Under the pieces are notes generated by a model that did not search any database, was not told the origin of the DNA, and saw only the letters and a program-made list of their open reading frames with translations. Positions 22,811 through 34,993 of a stretch of DNA of 64,000 nt are shown piece by piece. Both the position numbers and the translations under genes were made by a program. The DNA is from Apostichopus japonicus (lineage: Eukaryota > Echinodermata > Holothuroidea > Aspidochirotida > Stichopodidae), in assembly GCF_037975245.1 (NCBI RefSeq), contig NC_092573.1, positions 17,740,265-17,804,264 on the forward strand, written 5' to 3'. How positions within the stretch are numbered: the stretch's first letter is position 1; each line of letters begins with the position of its first letter.

Positions 22811-22835
22811 TACACATATGACATACATATGTTGT

Positions 22836-23050
22836 CAAAAAGTTTCGCCTATTCGCCGAGATCTAACGAATGAAAAAATTCAAACCCAAACAAAGATGTC
22901 CCGCTCTTGTCACTGTTTTTGGTCGAGATGGAAACATTAATGGGACGAATGCTTTCATCTCGACCAAAACAATAACAAAGAACGGGACACCTTTGAATTT
23001 TTCATTTCGCTCGATCTCTGCGAAAGAGCCAACATTTTTTGAGAAAAGTA
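22836..23050. repeat. Imperfect foldback, about 90-base arms, 25-base loop
   Basis: The inner arms TTTTTGGTCGAGATG (about 22919-22932) and CATCTCGACCAAAA (about 22958-22971) are nearly perfect complements. Pairing extends outward through GTCCCGCTCTTG/…AAGAACGGGAC and GAATGAAAAAATTC/GAATTTTTCATTTCG to about 22840 and 23050. The predicted RNA is a single long bulged hairpin with loop GAAACATTAATGGGACGAATG. It could be a small MITE or a hairpin-RNA source. Confidence 0.7.
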
Positions 23051-25379
23051 CTTTTTCATGAGAGTTTGGATTTTTTTACCGTACAACAGTACCCAACATT
23101 GATTATAAAATTAGCGATCGGTTTGTTCGTTTCTACTTAATAAGGCTTTAAAGTATTGCTCTTCTTCTTCTGTAACTGCATACGTCTATCAGCTGATAAG
23201 AGGAGAGGAACTATATACTATGGAGGACTGCAAGCATATCAGAATTTGTGCCAAATAAGAAGGATTGGAAAGTGAACCGAAATGAAGTATCACGTGATGG
23301 TATCAACGTTTATTGAGCGTCTGCCTTGTTACGCGTTATGACAACAACAATTTTTAGAAATGTCAAGATCTGTGAGAGCTTTCTAGCAATTAGGGTCAAG
23401 GGGTGGGGGTTGGGGATGTCCTTAAATCCTTCCTTGAAGTATCCCACTAAACTGCTCAGTTGAATTAAAATGCTAAACGACTCACCAACTAAGACACATC
23501 GGCTTCTAAAGTATGGCAAGTATTTCCAACTAAACGTCTATCAGCCGTGCATTAACTCTTGGCTGATGCAATAGATGTTTTTGCGGTTGCGGTTGGGGAT
23601 CTAAATTGACTTATACAAGACTTACATTTTAAGGGAGGGTTGACAGGTATTGGGTGGGGCTAGGTCTCCGTCCCCATGGCTGAGTCACTGACTGTACCTC
23701 CTTGGTGCATGCTACCATCAGATGCATGTACTGAACATGTAAACATTGTAAGAGCACTGATGGATGCATGTATGAGAGAACATGAATTTGTAGGTAATAA
23801 AGACTGGGAAGGACGAAGCAAGGATCAATGCAATGAAGTATATGTCAGTAACGTACATCATACCTGGCATATCTTTTATGTTAAAAATATAAGAATTGGT
23901 CATGTTCGTTACGGAACGTTTCACTAACATTCATGAGAACTGTCACAGGAAGTTACCCTAAATCATACTTTAGGGTTCAAACCGTCATTATGTGATAATT
24001 TGTATGGTAATTGCAACTCTTATAAACGTGAAAACCCTTTGATAATTTGGGTAATAAAATGTCACGAAATTGATATTTTGCGTTGTTTTGGCCATTTTTA
24101 ATATTTCTTTTACGTGCAGCGAATATTAAAGGACATCCACACCTGTCACGTATCATGCAATTCCTTGCACAATCACGTGGAATGTCACGTTGAAAGAAGG
24201 TTGTTGACAGGCACAGGTCTGCGCACAGCTGTACAGCGTCCACTCACAAGGCCAGCTGCAACCACAATATGGGATCCGTGATACGGTCGTGTTTCAGATA
24301 CATTTAAGCACTATTTACAAGCGGTTTCGTTCCCTCTCAAAGTACTCCTTTGCTAAGTTGAGATGTTATGTTCGCTTGTATTTGTAACGTGATATCTCAC
24401 AAGACATTTTAATTAACTCTCGTACTTTATGTGCGGATTAATCACAGTTAATATACACAAGTGTACATTTGGGGAATTTGTGATGCGAATAATCCAATTT
24501 AAAAGACATACATTATGCAAACTTTCGCAGAAAGAGTATATACAATAGATATTTTCTCACATAGAACTGTGTTGGTTTTGATACGGTAGGTCAACTTCAA
24601 CTGAGGTCATATCATAGCAATTGAAGTATGGGTCATATGAAGTCATGTTCAAGAGTTTTGCACTTCGCTCGATAAAACGCACAAGTATATATAAGCTTCC
24701 AAATGTGTTCACATATACGGCTGTAGATGAATGAAAGAATGGTTAAAAGGAAATACTGCCTTTGAGACTCAGCATTCTTCGAAGACATTTAGCCAGGTAT
24801 AGAAAGCTCGGCGGAATGCGACATAACATATAGCAGTAGACCACAAGATCTGATTTAAAGAGACCTATTTATTGCAAAGCGTATACTCGTAGGGACATTG
24901 ATATCCATGAGGTCTTTCGAATATAACGTTTCCAACATTTCTGTATTTACTTATCTTTATACAAAGAATATTTGTCCTTGATATTGCTATATAAATGATA
25001 TTCAAAGGTCCATTAAAGTCGGTTCATAGTGTAAAGATAAATATTAGATATAATTAAAGATAATAATTTATTATGAATACAATGCATGCATGTATTAGTT
25101 GTAGTTCGTTTTTATACATGCCCTTCTGGATGTGTACGTGAATGATCAAGATTTGTCGCCATTTTAAATATCATTTAAGGAAGTCTCGGTTAGGACAAAC
25201 CAACACACGAGGTAAGCTATGTAGATACATTTTAAGAATGTGTAAACGTCATTCGTTTTCAAGTTCAACCATTTCTTTTATTTCCCGATACATTGAAAGA
25301 CAGAGATATTCGTAAATATCTGAGTATTATATACCGGAAATTGATTGGGTGTATTCACTATGTTTGGTTGAATATATGT
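23051..25379. other. Unassigned region
   Basis: AT-rich DNA; several short open stretches (for example 23676-23927) lack splice context or domains. No repeats of note. Confidence 0.5.
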
Positions 25380-25380
25380 T

Positions 25381-25640
25381 GAGTGTTAGCTCAGTGGTTA
25401 ACGCCGGTGCCATTTGATCGCAAGGTCCCGAGTTCGAAGCACTCCAAGATTAATGTATGTCGTCCAGTTACAGAGTTGTTGACAATTGACAATTCATAAT
25501 CATGTACGTTAGAAGACGTTGTAAGAGACTGACTTCGGTCAGCTTGCGGCTTTGATAAGCCAATGATGGCTTCTCCGCGAGTTCCTGCTTGCAGGAGGAT
25601 CTAAAATACAATACAATACATATATATATCTGTGGTGTGT
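25381..25640 (+). mobile_element. tRNA-derived SINE, copy 1
   Basis: The head resembles a tRNA gene with an A box TTAGCTCAGTGG (25386-25397) and a decayed B box GAGTTCGAAGC (25430-25440). A body shared with 45064-45320 follows, including GGCTTCGGTCAGCTTGCG-type and GCGAGTTCCTGCTTGC blocks. The tail is the ATACA repeat at 25605-25625. Confidence 0.85.
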
Positions 25641-26106
25641 CTAGCAGGATCCAAGTGATACCGTGACAATTGTTGTAACTCTTCCCTGTTCTATACAAGC
25701 AATCCTTTCCTCGTCATCATATACCCTATCTACTGCGAACAGTTATATTCTGTACGTTTTCTTGATACCCAAAATGCAAATGCAACAGATCCACCGATAA
25801 CGTGGAAAATGCTGGCAAGATTGAGTTGGGATATCGACGCCCATTTATATCATCTAATCAAATAAAATAAACCTGGTCAGTTTAACATCTTATAATGAAT
25901 ATATAAATAAATGACAAAATGTAGAGCTTACTCTCACATATAAACAGCACATAAATGAGATCAAGTGTAAGTCTGTTCAGAGCATTAGTGCAGCAAATCA
26001 TGAAAGTTTTCAGTAGTACATGAATTATGCTCACGATTTGCCGATACGTTTTATAACCTTTTTTCATAAACCTATAATTATTTCCATTGTCTCTTTTCAC
26101 TAAAAT
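25641..26106. other. Unassigned spacer before TRIM pseudogene
   Basis: AT-rich, no features recognised. A promoter for the TRIM pseudogene could not be identified. Confidence 0.4.
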
Positions 26107-27640
26107 ATGGCAGATTACAACATTGCACAGGATCTGCACGACAATTTCCTGCAAGCGCAATATTTATGGAAAGTTACAAAAATCCCCGGATGTTGCCATG
26201 TATCCATAGCTTCTGCCTGCGTTGTTTGTAAATGGTCAAAAAAAGTGTACAGTATCAGCCGTTTTCATGCCCAATATGTCGCAGAACCGATACTCTACCT
26301 GTGATTGGTGTATATACAAGGTCTGCCGAAGAATTTCCTATTGGTTAATCTCATTAACCTCGAGAAAACAACAGAATCAGCCTCATCAACCAGTCATTTC
26401 TGCGAGGGTAGTCATGGAATTAAAGTTTGCCTCGACAGCAAGTTTCACATTTGCTTGATCTATAAGAAGTTTCACGACAAAATACCTGATACCGGTGACC
26501 ATTCGGTAATCCCGATAGAGAAGGTTCCAATGAACGTATACTTTCAAATCAATCACCGCGATGTAGTGAATATCGAAAGGAGACGCTAAGATTGTATTGC
26601 GAACCTTGTGGTAAGCTGGTTTGTCGAGGTTGTGCTATCGTTAGTCATCATGGCCACGAGTGTCTCGAAGCAGAGAAAAAACTGACACCGTCAATCAAAA
26701 TTTACAGTCTGCTGTGAGTGACAGCAAAGATAAAGTAAATTCGCTTGGTAAAGTGGCTGATGAAGTCACTAAGTCGAGAGAAACTGTTGATAAGTATGTC
26801 AGTGATGCTAAAAAAATGTGGAAGAAGAGTATCATCAGTGTATTGAAAGATTGAATTCTGATAGGGAAAAAATGATGAAAAAAAATAGAAAACATGAAAT
26901 GCCAAGACAACGATCCATTGAAGAAAGTTACGGAAGAAGTTACAGACTGGATGACAGCGATTAAACACACAAGAAGTGACCAAAAAGCATATAACCTGTG
27001 AGACATCCATGGAATAGAGAGAGATCTATAGGGTGTTCCGAAAGTTCGTTCCCGCCCTAGCGCCCATGTTCCCTTCAGCATCTCAGCCATACTACAATAG
27101 CCCCCTCAATTTCAAAACATCTGTGATACTCGGTACGAATAGCCTACGGAACACACACTGTAACGAACTTTAGTGTGTAATTAACTTTTCTTGTACGGAC
27201 ACACAACGCACACGTGGTGAATTGAATAGGTATGCAAACCTCAACGCATAACAATATGGCGCCTAAGGGAAACAACAGTGGCTTGGAAAAGGAGAGGGGA
27301 CTTGCTAGGGAATGGCGGAAGGAAGGGAAAACAAATAAAGAAACTGGCTCTACTACATCTATACATATATATGTAGCCCATATAAACAATAACAATTACC
27401 GTATGCATGGTGTTAGTGTAGCTTTAAACATCTTTTAAAAAAAAATGGGGAGGAACACCCTATATATCTGGTGCCTATGAAAGGCTCTCGGATGAAGAGA
27501 AGGGTTTACAAAAGAATCATTCAGCGGTTCAGAATGAAATCTTTCAAGGTATAGCATTCGTTAAATCCGAAGTGCAAAACATGAGAAACAGCTCTACTCC
27601 AATATTTGGAAGCATGAACTGTAACTTGTAGGGTGATGTT
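26107..27640 (+). pseudogene. TRIM-family E3 ligase pseudogene (RING, two B-boxes, coiled coil)
   Basis: The intact family ubiquitinates target proteins through a RING domain. Here the order is recognisable but broken. MADYNIAQDLHDNFLQ starts at 26107. After a frameshift comes a RING-like run SYKNPRMLPCIHSFCLRC in which the expected first CxxC reads AIFM. A link GLPKNFLLVNLINL follows. B-box 1 runs from HFCEGSHG to GDHSVIPIE (about 26390-26520) with several metal ligands lost. Past a stop, an intact-looking B-box 2 reads LYCEPCGKLVCRGCAIVSHH (26591-26650). A coiled coil follows (VNSLGKVADEVTKSRETVDK, about 26735-26800) and continues through frameshifts to about 27020. It resumes after a small transposon at about 27463 (SGAYERLSDEEKGLQKNHSA) and stops at a TAG near 27630. 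No introns are visible. At least four reading-frame breaks rule out a working protein. Confidence 0.85.
27031..27460. mobile_element. Small TIR element inserted in TRIM pseudogene
   Basis: The ends GGGTGTTCC (27031) and GGAACACCC (ending 27460) are inverted copies flanked by TA on both sides (…ATCTATA and TATATCTG…), which suggests a mariner/Tc1-type MITE with TA target duplication. TRIM coiled-coil coding resumes across it. An internal open stretch beginning MAPKGNNSGLEKERGLAREW (27255 onward) might be the start of a lost transposase, but this is weak. Confidence 0.65.
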
Positions 27641-28042
27641 GAATCTGTACTTCCAGAACAAGCTAAAGCGACTTTTAGCTTCAGCAAATTAGGCCTATAC
27701 ATCATTTAGCGCATCAAACCTCTCCCCACAGCCGTTACTTCACTCCAGATCAAGGCTATCCCACCGACGTTTACCGATGGTGTTTCAATCAAAACAGTGT
27801 TTATTTTCTCTCTTCACTAATTAACGAGTGATACCGATTAATAATACATCATTCACTCTGTGAACATTTTGAAGCTTCCAGCATTTTGACACACAAATAT
27901 ATTTGTTGCTTGAGTTCATGTGGGAAATTGCAATATAAATGTTATATTTAACATAGAAAATGGCGGTGGTCAAAGGTCATTGGGGCCAACAGAGGTCAAT
28001 GAGTGAACACTTATAACTGCAAAAGTAAAGATTGCATGTACT
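27641..28042. other. Unassigned spacer
   Basis: No feature recognised apart from short A/T-rich words. Confidence 0.45.
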
Positions 28043-28539
28043 TGCGTACAAGAAAATTTCTGGTTTTGTCACCGCCACAGATCACCGGAAATGGCACATC
28101 TCGGGCTTGAAAATGACCAACTAGATGTTCACTTTTGCCTGAGTAAACCAAGTATTTTCCCAATATTTGTTTTTCCATCCATAACCTTTTTGAAGATTGT
28201 CACCAGTCACATATCATGTTCAACCTCATCGCATCTCCTGTGGATCATTGCTTTTGTAGGTGATTCTACGTCGCGGCCCACAATACCCGTCAGCCCCACT
28301 TTTCAAGGTTTTAAGCCCATTATTGGTTCAGAAGTTGAAAATTCGAACTTCTCGTGAAATAAATTCACTTCAAAACATACCCATAATGTTGCACAAAATT
28401 TCATCTATGGACAGCCAATACAGAAAAACCTCCTTGAACCCCTAACAGACAGGTCAAAATTGCACGAGAAGGGGGAAGAATGTTTAGGAATGTTGGTCAG
28501 GGAAATTTCGAAATTTGAGACACAGTTTATTTATTGGTG
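28043..28539 (+). mobile_element. hAT-type composite family, 5'-truncated copy
   Basis: This aligns closely with 61293-61778 (for example GATTCTACGTCGCGGCCC, AATACCCGTCAGCCCCACTT and ATACCCATAATGTTG occur in both). It begins within the GCGCCA-hairpin module (GCGTACAAGAAAATTTC), so the terminus present at 61215 is missing here. At 28539 the match is interrupted after TATTGGTG by a later insertion. Confidence 0.8.
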
Positions 28540-28700
28540 CATGGGCGCAGATCAATCTTGGATAATGGTAGGGACGCGTGTCCTTTCTCTGATACTATCT
28601 AAGCGGAGCGCGACCATGGGTTCTCGCGTAGCGTACAAGAAATTGTTGGCAAATATACCTCCCGGATCACCGGAAATAACACTTCCCACCCAATGATGCT
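28540..28700 (+). mobile_element. Later hAT-type insertion, left part
   Basis: It starts CATGGGCGCAGATC exactly where the 61.7-kb copy reads uninterrupted (…TTTATTGGTGTATAGAAAT), so 61771-61778 is the pre-insertion site. It has its own GCGCCA-hairpin module, partly decayed (28588-28633), followed by GATCACCGGAAATAACACTTCCCA. The right end was not located. Confidence 0.6.
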
Positions 28701-29182
28701 CCCAAACCTCTCAGATCTCATGGCTTAGAAATTTAGTTTGGGGAAATGCATGGGCATCTGCAGAAAAAAAATCAGGGGACAAATAATCCAAGTAGACTTT
28801 TGTATACGATGGGTCTGGTTTCGTAACTCATCGGGAAGCGATTAGAGGGGTGGGCGTAGGGTTGTGGGACGCTCGTTTTCATGCAGATGGGAACAATCTC
28901 AAGAAGTGATGTGTGTTTCCGCCCCCCCCTCCCCGCCGGCAATGATACACTTTTGAATCCACTACATGATATTTACAGGAAATGTGCTCAGTTCTCAAAT
29001 GGCATGCGGAATTTTGTATTTTTATTTTTAGATTCATTGTATGAGTTACGGTACTAGGAGTGGGGTAACAATTAGCATTCAGTTCGCGTTGTATAACATT
29101 TTATCTCTGGATGACAGTGTTGCATCGAAGGACATATGTCTAGTGCAGTTCGCATATGATCCTGGGCTAATACCGAAATGCG

Positions 29183-29286
29183 TCATGTTCCCCGACGACT
29201 CGGTCGAGTTCAAGACCAGCCACAGTTGGTTTCATAGCACAATTTTACAATTGTTTAAGGCGCCCATATATATATATATATATCGT

Positions 29287-29357
<71 letters not shown>

Positions 29358-29695
29358 CATTAGTGAGAGACAAAAATGGAAACGTCAAAAACGGAGTTGT
29401 CGGTGTAAGGGGTAGGCTGAGGCGCACGCCCCTTCCGAAATCCTCGACCCGTCACTGGCTACCCTGTGTATATAATAGGGATCAGCGCTGTAATTATGTC
29501 ACTGTTCCTCTTTCTCTTCCCGGTGTCTTTGCGTTTTTCTTCTGTTCCCTCCTTTTTCTCTTTCTTTTCCCTTCCTTCCTCTCCTTGCTCTCCTTTTTCC
29601 CCCTCTTTTTCCCTTTTTTCTTCTCTTTTTTTCCCTCTCCTCTTTTTCTTACCCGGGGGGCGCGCGCCCCCAACGCCCCCCTGGATACGCGCCTG
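29183..29695 (+). mobile_element. Composite element right part, copy 1, ends CTGGATACGCGCCTG
   Basis: Duplicate of 62968-63403: GTCATGTTCCCCGACGAC, ACCAGCCACAGTTGGTTTC, then an AT microsatellite, GGAAACGTCAAAAA, a CTTTT-rich tract (29505-29650), and the terminus CCCCCTGGATACGCGCCTG ending at 29695. The terminus is the inverted form of the CAGGCGCGTATCCAGG end seen at 61215. The (AT) tract has expanded to about 80 bp here. Confidence 0.75.
29264..29352. repeat. (TA)n microsatellite
   Basis: Nearly uninterrupted TA dinucleotides, broken once near 29284. Confidence 0.95.
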
Positions 29696-31002
29696 GCAGT
29701 GTTACTGTTGACTGTTCTCATACACATTGTGGCAAGGGTTCAGTTAGCCAGTTGATATTCTGGTTCTTTATAATTAAAAAGTCATGTATACACTGCGGAT
29801 TATAATGTTCTTAAAACAACGTTGCAAACTGTATTCGAAATGACAAGAACCAATTGACAAATCTATGACACCATTGTAATAGCGGAACGTTTTGTGACTA
29901 GCTCTTCTAAGCAAGTTGCTACTTAGTTTAGGGGTGTCTGTTTAATTCCACCAATCACGACTTTGTAATCACCATCCCATAATAGTAGTCTCCTGGAGAT
30001 TCAAGGTAGAGTTACTTTGTAGACGGCCCAGACCTTGGTCGATCTGGATTAGTACTCAAACCATCAGAAGTGTATCACAATTAGGAAATGACTTCTTATT
30101 AAACAACGTTCTAATATATCTTAATTGACTGAACGTTTTTACTATTTACACATTTGGATTCCAGATTAATTTGACAGAAGAGGAGGAGAATAAATGAACG
30201 ATAATCAAATTGAACTCTTTAATCGTTTACTTGGAGTGTAGGTGTAGGTTCCTATAGCCTAATTATTAATAATCCCCAGGGCAAGATTGGTATAGGCGAT
30301 ATCATTTAATCAGTGCTATTGGGGGTCTCGTCCCGTAACATTTCAATATCACAATATATTTTATAAATTTCAATCTTCGACATGCAAATGCTACCAGGAA
30401 GTGGTTTTGACCTAAAAAAAAGTACGGTATGCAATCGAGTGCAGACACAGGAGTATTCATTTTAAAGATAAACATAATCAGTCCAGCATTTTTGTACACG
30501 TCCTGGCAGTTTTAGCTTTGAAAAGAATTTTTTAAGAGACTTGATCCGTTGAACTCCTGTCAACTCCTGATGAAACAGGATGTTATTATATTCACTATTA
30601 AAATAATACTTTAAGGTGGCCGTCGTAACTCATGTATTAAAGTAAATATAATATTCAAAATATCTTCTTTCAATGCCTCATGAAATGTTATTATTATATT
30701 ATATTATGATTTATATATATTAATATTAGTATAGTCCCTAGCATCGCAGTTGAACACTGATGCGTAAACTTGTGCATAACAGTTTCACGGCGGTTATTAT
30801 ATTATTGACCAAAGCGTAAAATATACAGATTATGATGCATAATCTCTCAAAACTATGATTTGGTTTCTCTGTAAGTTGTATTAAAATTAGTTGCTTTAAA
30901 TAAAGTGATGGGGGAGGAGAGGAACGAGGAGAAGTGCGCGTTGAAGATTGTTCAAGTTAGAGTACTCTTCAAGAAACGTGGAAGGAAAGCGAAACATCTT
31001 GA
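29696..31002. other. Unassigned AT-rich region
   Basis: No gene or repeat recognised. Short TATTATATTA runs occur around 30690-30720. Confidence 0.5.
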
Positions 31003-32710
31003 TTCACTTTCAACCCCAGTCCCCTAAGAAGGAGACGTTAAACCAAACAACTTGATTCACTCTCAACCCCATTCCCCTTAGATCGAGACGGTAAACCAAA
31101 CAACTTCATTCACTCTCAACCCCATTCCCCTTAGATCGAGACGGTAAACCAAACAACTTGATTCACTCTCAACCCCAGTCCCCTAAGAAGGAGACGGTAA
31201 ACCAAACAACTTGATCCACACTGAACCCCAGTCCCCTTAGATCGAGACCGTAAACCAAACAACTTGATCCACTCTCAACCGCAGCCCCCTAAATCGAGAC
31301 GTTAAACCAAACAACTTGATCCACTCTCAATGTCCACAGTCCCCTTAGATCGAGACGTTAAACCAAACAACTTGATTCACTCTCAATGTCCCCAGTCCCC
31401 TTAGATCGAGACGTTAAACCAAACAACTTGATTCACTCTCAATGTCCACAGTCCCTTTAGATCGAGACGGTTAACCAAACAACTTGATCCACTCTCAATT
31501 TCCCCAGTCCCCTTAGATCGAGACGTTAAACCAAACAACTTGATTCACTCTCAATGTCCCCAGTCCCCTTAGATCGAGACGGTTAACCAAACAACTTGAT
31601 TCACTCTCAATGTCCACAGTCCCCTTAGATCGAGACATTAAACCAAACAACTTGATCCACTCTCAATATCCCCAGTCCCCTTAGATCGAGACGGTTAACC
31701 AAACAACTTGATCCACTCTCAATTTCCCCAGTCCCCTTAGATCGAGACATTAAACCAAACAACTTGATTCACTCTCAATGTCCCCAGTCCCCTTAGATCG
31801 AGACGTTAAACCAAACAACTTGATTCACTCTCAATGTCCCCAGTCCCTTTAGATCGAGACGGTTAACCAAACAACTTGACCCACTCTCAATGTCCACAGT
31901 CGCCTTAAATCGAGACGTTAAACCAAACAACTTGATTCACTCTCAATGTCCCCAGTCCCTTTTAGATCGAGACGGTTAACCAAACAACTTGATCCACTCT
32001 CAATTTCCCCGGTCCCCTTAGATCGAGACGTTAAACCAAACAACTTGATTCACTCTCAATGTCCACAGTCCCCTTAGATCGAGACGGTTAACCAAACAAC
32101 TTGATCCACTCTCAATTTCCCCGGTCCCCTCCCTTAAATCGAGACCGTTAACCAAACAACTAGATCCACTCTCAATGTCCCCAGTCCCCTTAGATCGAGA
32201 CGGTAAACCAAAACAACTTGATCCACCCGCAATTTTCCCGGTCCCCTTAGATCGAGATGGTAAACCAAACAACTTGATCCACTCTCAATTTCCCCAGTCC
32301 CCTTAGATCGAGACGGTAAACCAAACAACGTGATCCACTCTCAATGTCCCCAGTCCCCTTAGATCGAGACGGTAAACCAAATAACTTGATCCACTCTCAA
32401 TGTCCCCAGTCCCCTTAGATCGAGACGGTAAACCAAATAACTTGATCCACTCTCAATTTCCCCGGTCCCCTTAGATTGAGACGTTAAACCAAACAACTTG
32501 ATCCACTCTCAATGTCCCCAGTCCCCTTAGATCGAGACCGTAAACCAAACAACCAGATCCACTCTCAATTTCCCCAGTCCCCTTAGATTGAGACGGTAAA
32601 CCAAACAACTTGATCCACACTGAACCCCAGTCCCCTTAAAGATCGAGACGTTAAACCAAACAACTTGATCCACTCTCAATTTCCCCAGTCCCCTTAGATC
32701 GAGACGGTAA
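31003..32710. repeat. 53-55 bp tandem array, about 31 units
   Basis: Unit: AAACCAAACAACTTGATYCA, then CTCTCAATGTCCCCAGTCCC, then CTTAGATCGAGACGKT. The first units (31040-31260) are exactly 53 bp with CAACCCCAG in place of CAATGTCCCCAG; later units are 54-56 bp. One isolated diverged unit lies at about 32937-32975. Minus-strand open stretches across the array (MFGLPSRSKGTG-type) are by-products of the repeat, and unit length is not kept to a multiple of three. Confidence 0.95.
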
Positions 32711-34485
32711 CGGTAGGTCCATGACGATGCTCCATCCTTGGAAAGGGAATAGATACTTCACGGTACCAGGTTGGCAATTTATACTGCGTACTGTTTACAC
32801 GTGACCAAATGCCTCCAAACACTCATCGCTTACGTGAAAAAAAAGTATTCAAATAGATAAGCAAGAAGTTATGGTACTTTTTGTTGTAAAGAAAAGTCAC
32901 CCAAGAAAGAACCTGGTCACGAAAAACTGAACAACGACTGATTCGCTCTCAACCCCAGTCCCCCTGCATCGAGACTTTTACTGTGCGATCATCGCCAGGC
33001 GTGTATCACGATTCCCCCACAAGGGGGAACATAATGCTACACATGTCTTGGCCAAAAGGTCGAGAAGTTATGGTAATTTGAGAAGGAAAGGCACTTTCGA
33101 TATATGTAGCTTATTGTGTGTAATGTATGGTGTTGAAATGTGTATATTATTTAAACCTTATTAGCTCAATGAATGGATCAATGAAATTGGGAGATGAGGG
33201 AGCGGGGTGGGGGGGGGGGGGTGGGGGTAACGATGAGACGGAGATTTTATTACGCAAAGTACAGTCCCCTAAATTAGGCTCACGCTTGAATCATGAGTTA
33301 TCGTAATTCTAATGACTATTCTTCATTTACGAACGTATGCGGGACGCGAACAGTGTAACGAAGCGTTGCTTGTTGCTATGTTGTTGCTAGGATACACATC
33401 GCTTTACATTTTCCACTGGAAAATAGACTGGAAAATTTGAGCATTTACAGAGGTGTGTCTATACGGCCTTGTGCAGTAATCTGTAATCTGCAGTAATCTG
33501 TAGCGCCCACTAATGTGGTTGATCCTTTAAGATTATGATAGAAAAAAAGTATGATACGCGAAAAGGGCAAAATTCGTTTACATCCTGAATTTTAGCAACA
33601 ACCATATAAATATCGTTAACAACGTCCTGATTTGTAGCAAAAAAATCTTTAGCATATACAATCTCGCTCTCAAATCTTCTTTTAGGTCTAGTAAACATCA
33701 GCCCTGGAAATTGTCTCTTTCAGAATCAGTTTAAGTCTCTGTCTTGGATGGCATCTAGACCCTGCTAATCTAATTTTACGAAAAAGTTTTGGTCAGAGTC
33801 TTAACCCCATATAATGTTCATGTCCTTAAACATTCGTGACGCAATCCCAGACTCTACAAAAATGTGAGAGATAGTCCATACGAAAGGCTATTGGTAGTGA
33901 TAATGCTAGGCCCTAACTGTAGACCGTTAAGCCCTAGGCTAGAGTAGAGGATACACATATGTGTACACACTAGGCGTAGAATAGTACATAGTAGCCTATA
34001 CGTTAACGTGTTAAAAGGAGTAGCCGATGCCTTGCAATTACTTATAACCATAGTTTTCCCACTATTAATGTTGCCTCTTAATATTGCCTTTAGCACTATG
34101 TTCTCGCAGTGTTCTTTTTATTGTTATTGTGATTTCATTCCTATATTATACATAAATATGGTTGGTCCTACCTGCTTGTTCTAGGAATCTTGGGGCTTTT
34201 AGGGCTATACAACTTTTAAGTTGTACGCTGATCACTCCAGAGAGAGAGAGAGGAAGGTCAATATCAGTATAGGCATAGCCTGGACTGACTAATAAATTAG
34301 GCATAGACCTACGTAACTTCGTTAATTGTAAAGATACCCCTACACGCTGAAACTTTTCAATCACATCCTGGCCATATCCCAGATCCCGTAATATATTTTC
34401 CTGAACTTTCGCTAATTAGAATTCTAAGTATATTGCTGAACTACAGTAGTAACATTCACCATATCCACGGGTCGGGTGGGCAAAC
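32711..34485. other. Unassigned region with poly-G tract
   Basis: A GGGGTGGGGGGGGGGGGTGGGG tract lies at about 33203-33228. No gene features; several minus-strand open stretches of 60-80 codons are unsupported. Confidence 0.45.
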
Positions 34486-34993
34486 CAGTGGCGAGCCAGG
34501 ATTTTTTTCAGTGGAGGCGCTGGGGTGGGGGGGGGCTTGACCATTTCATGAGAGTGCGTCTTGTTACTATCTAAGCGGAGCGCCACTATGAGTTGGCGCG
34601 CAGCGTACAGAAATTGTTTAGCTAAAAAGGCCTCCTAGATCGTTGGAAATGACACTTCCCAGGCCTTGTAAGCTGCTGTAAAGTTTTCTCAACATCCTCT
34701 ATTTTGAGATCACATGTCATCAAATAGTTTAGTGAAATAGAAAGAAAAAACAGTCTGGTAAGTTACTTTGAAATACCATGACATATCTTTTGTGAGTTTG
34801 ACATTGACATTTTTCGACAAATCTGCAAATTGCGCGTGGAAAATAAGAAAAGATTGACTGGGCTTTCAGGCAAGTAACATACTGAAATGACCGAACTATA
34901 TGTAAAACTGACATCAAAGATTGCGTCTGAAATATTATTAGGGTCATAGACTAATTGGCCGGTAGTTCTCAGCTGTAGTATTGTCTTGCAAAT

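Noticed and set aside
29494-29727. Lys/Arg-rich protein on the minus strand (and its relative at 63184-63501)
   Set aside because: It is the complement of a CTTTT-rich tract in a duplicated mobile element, low complexity only.
31003-32710. Repeat protein encoded on the minus strand of the 54-bp array
   Set aside because: Unit length varies between 53 and 56, so frames are not kept; openness is a side effect of the repeat sequence.
31040-32710. CRISPR-like array
   Set aside because: The whole unit is repeated with no unique spacers, and the DNA is from an animal genome.
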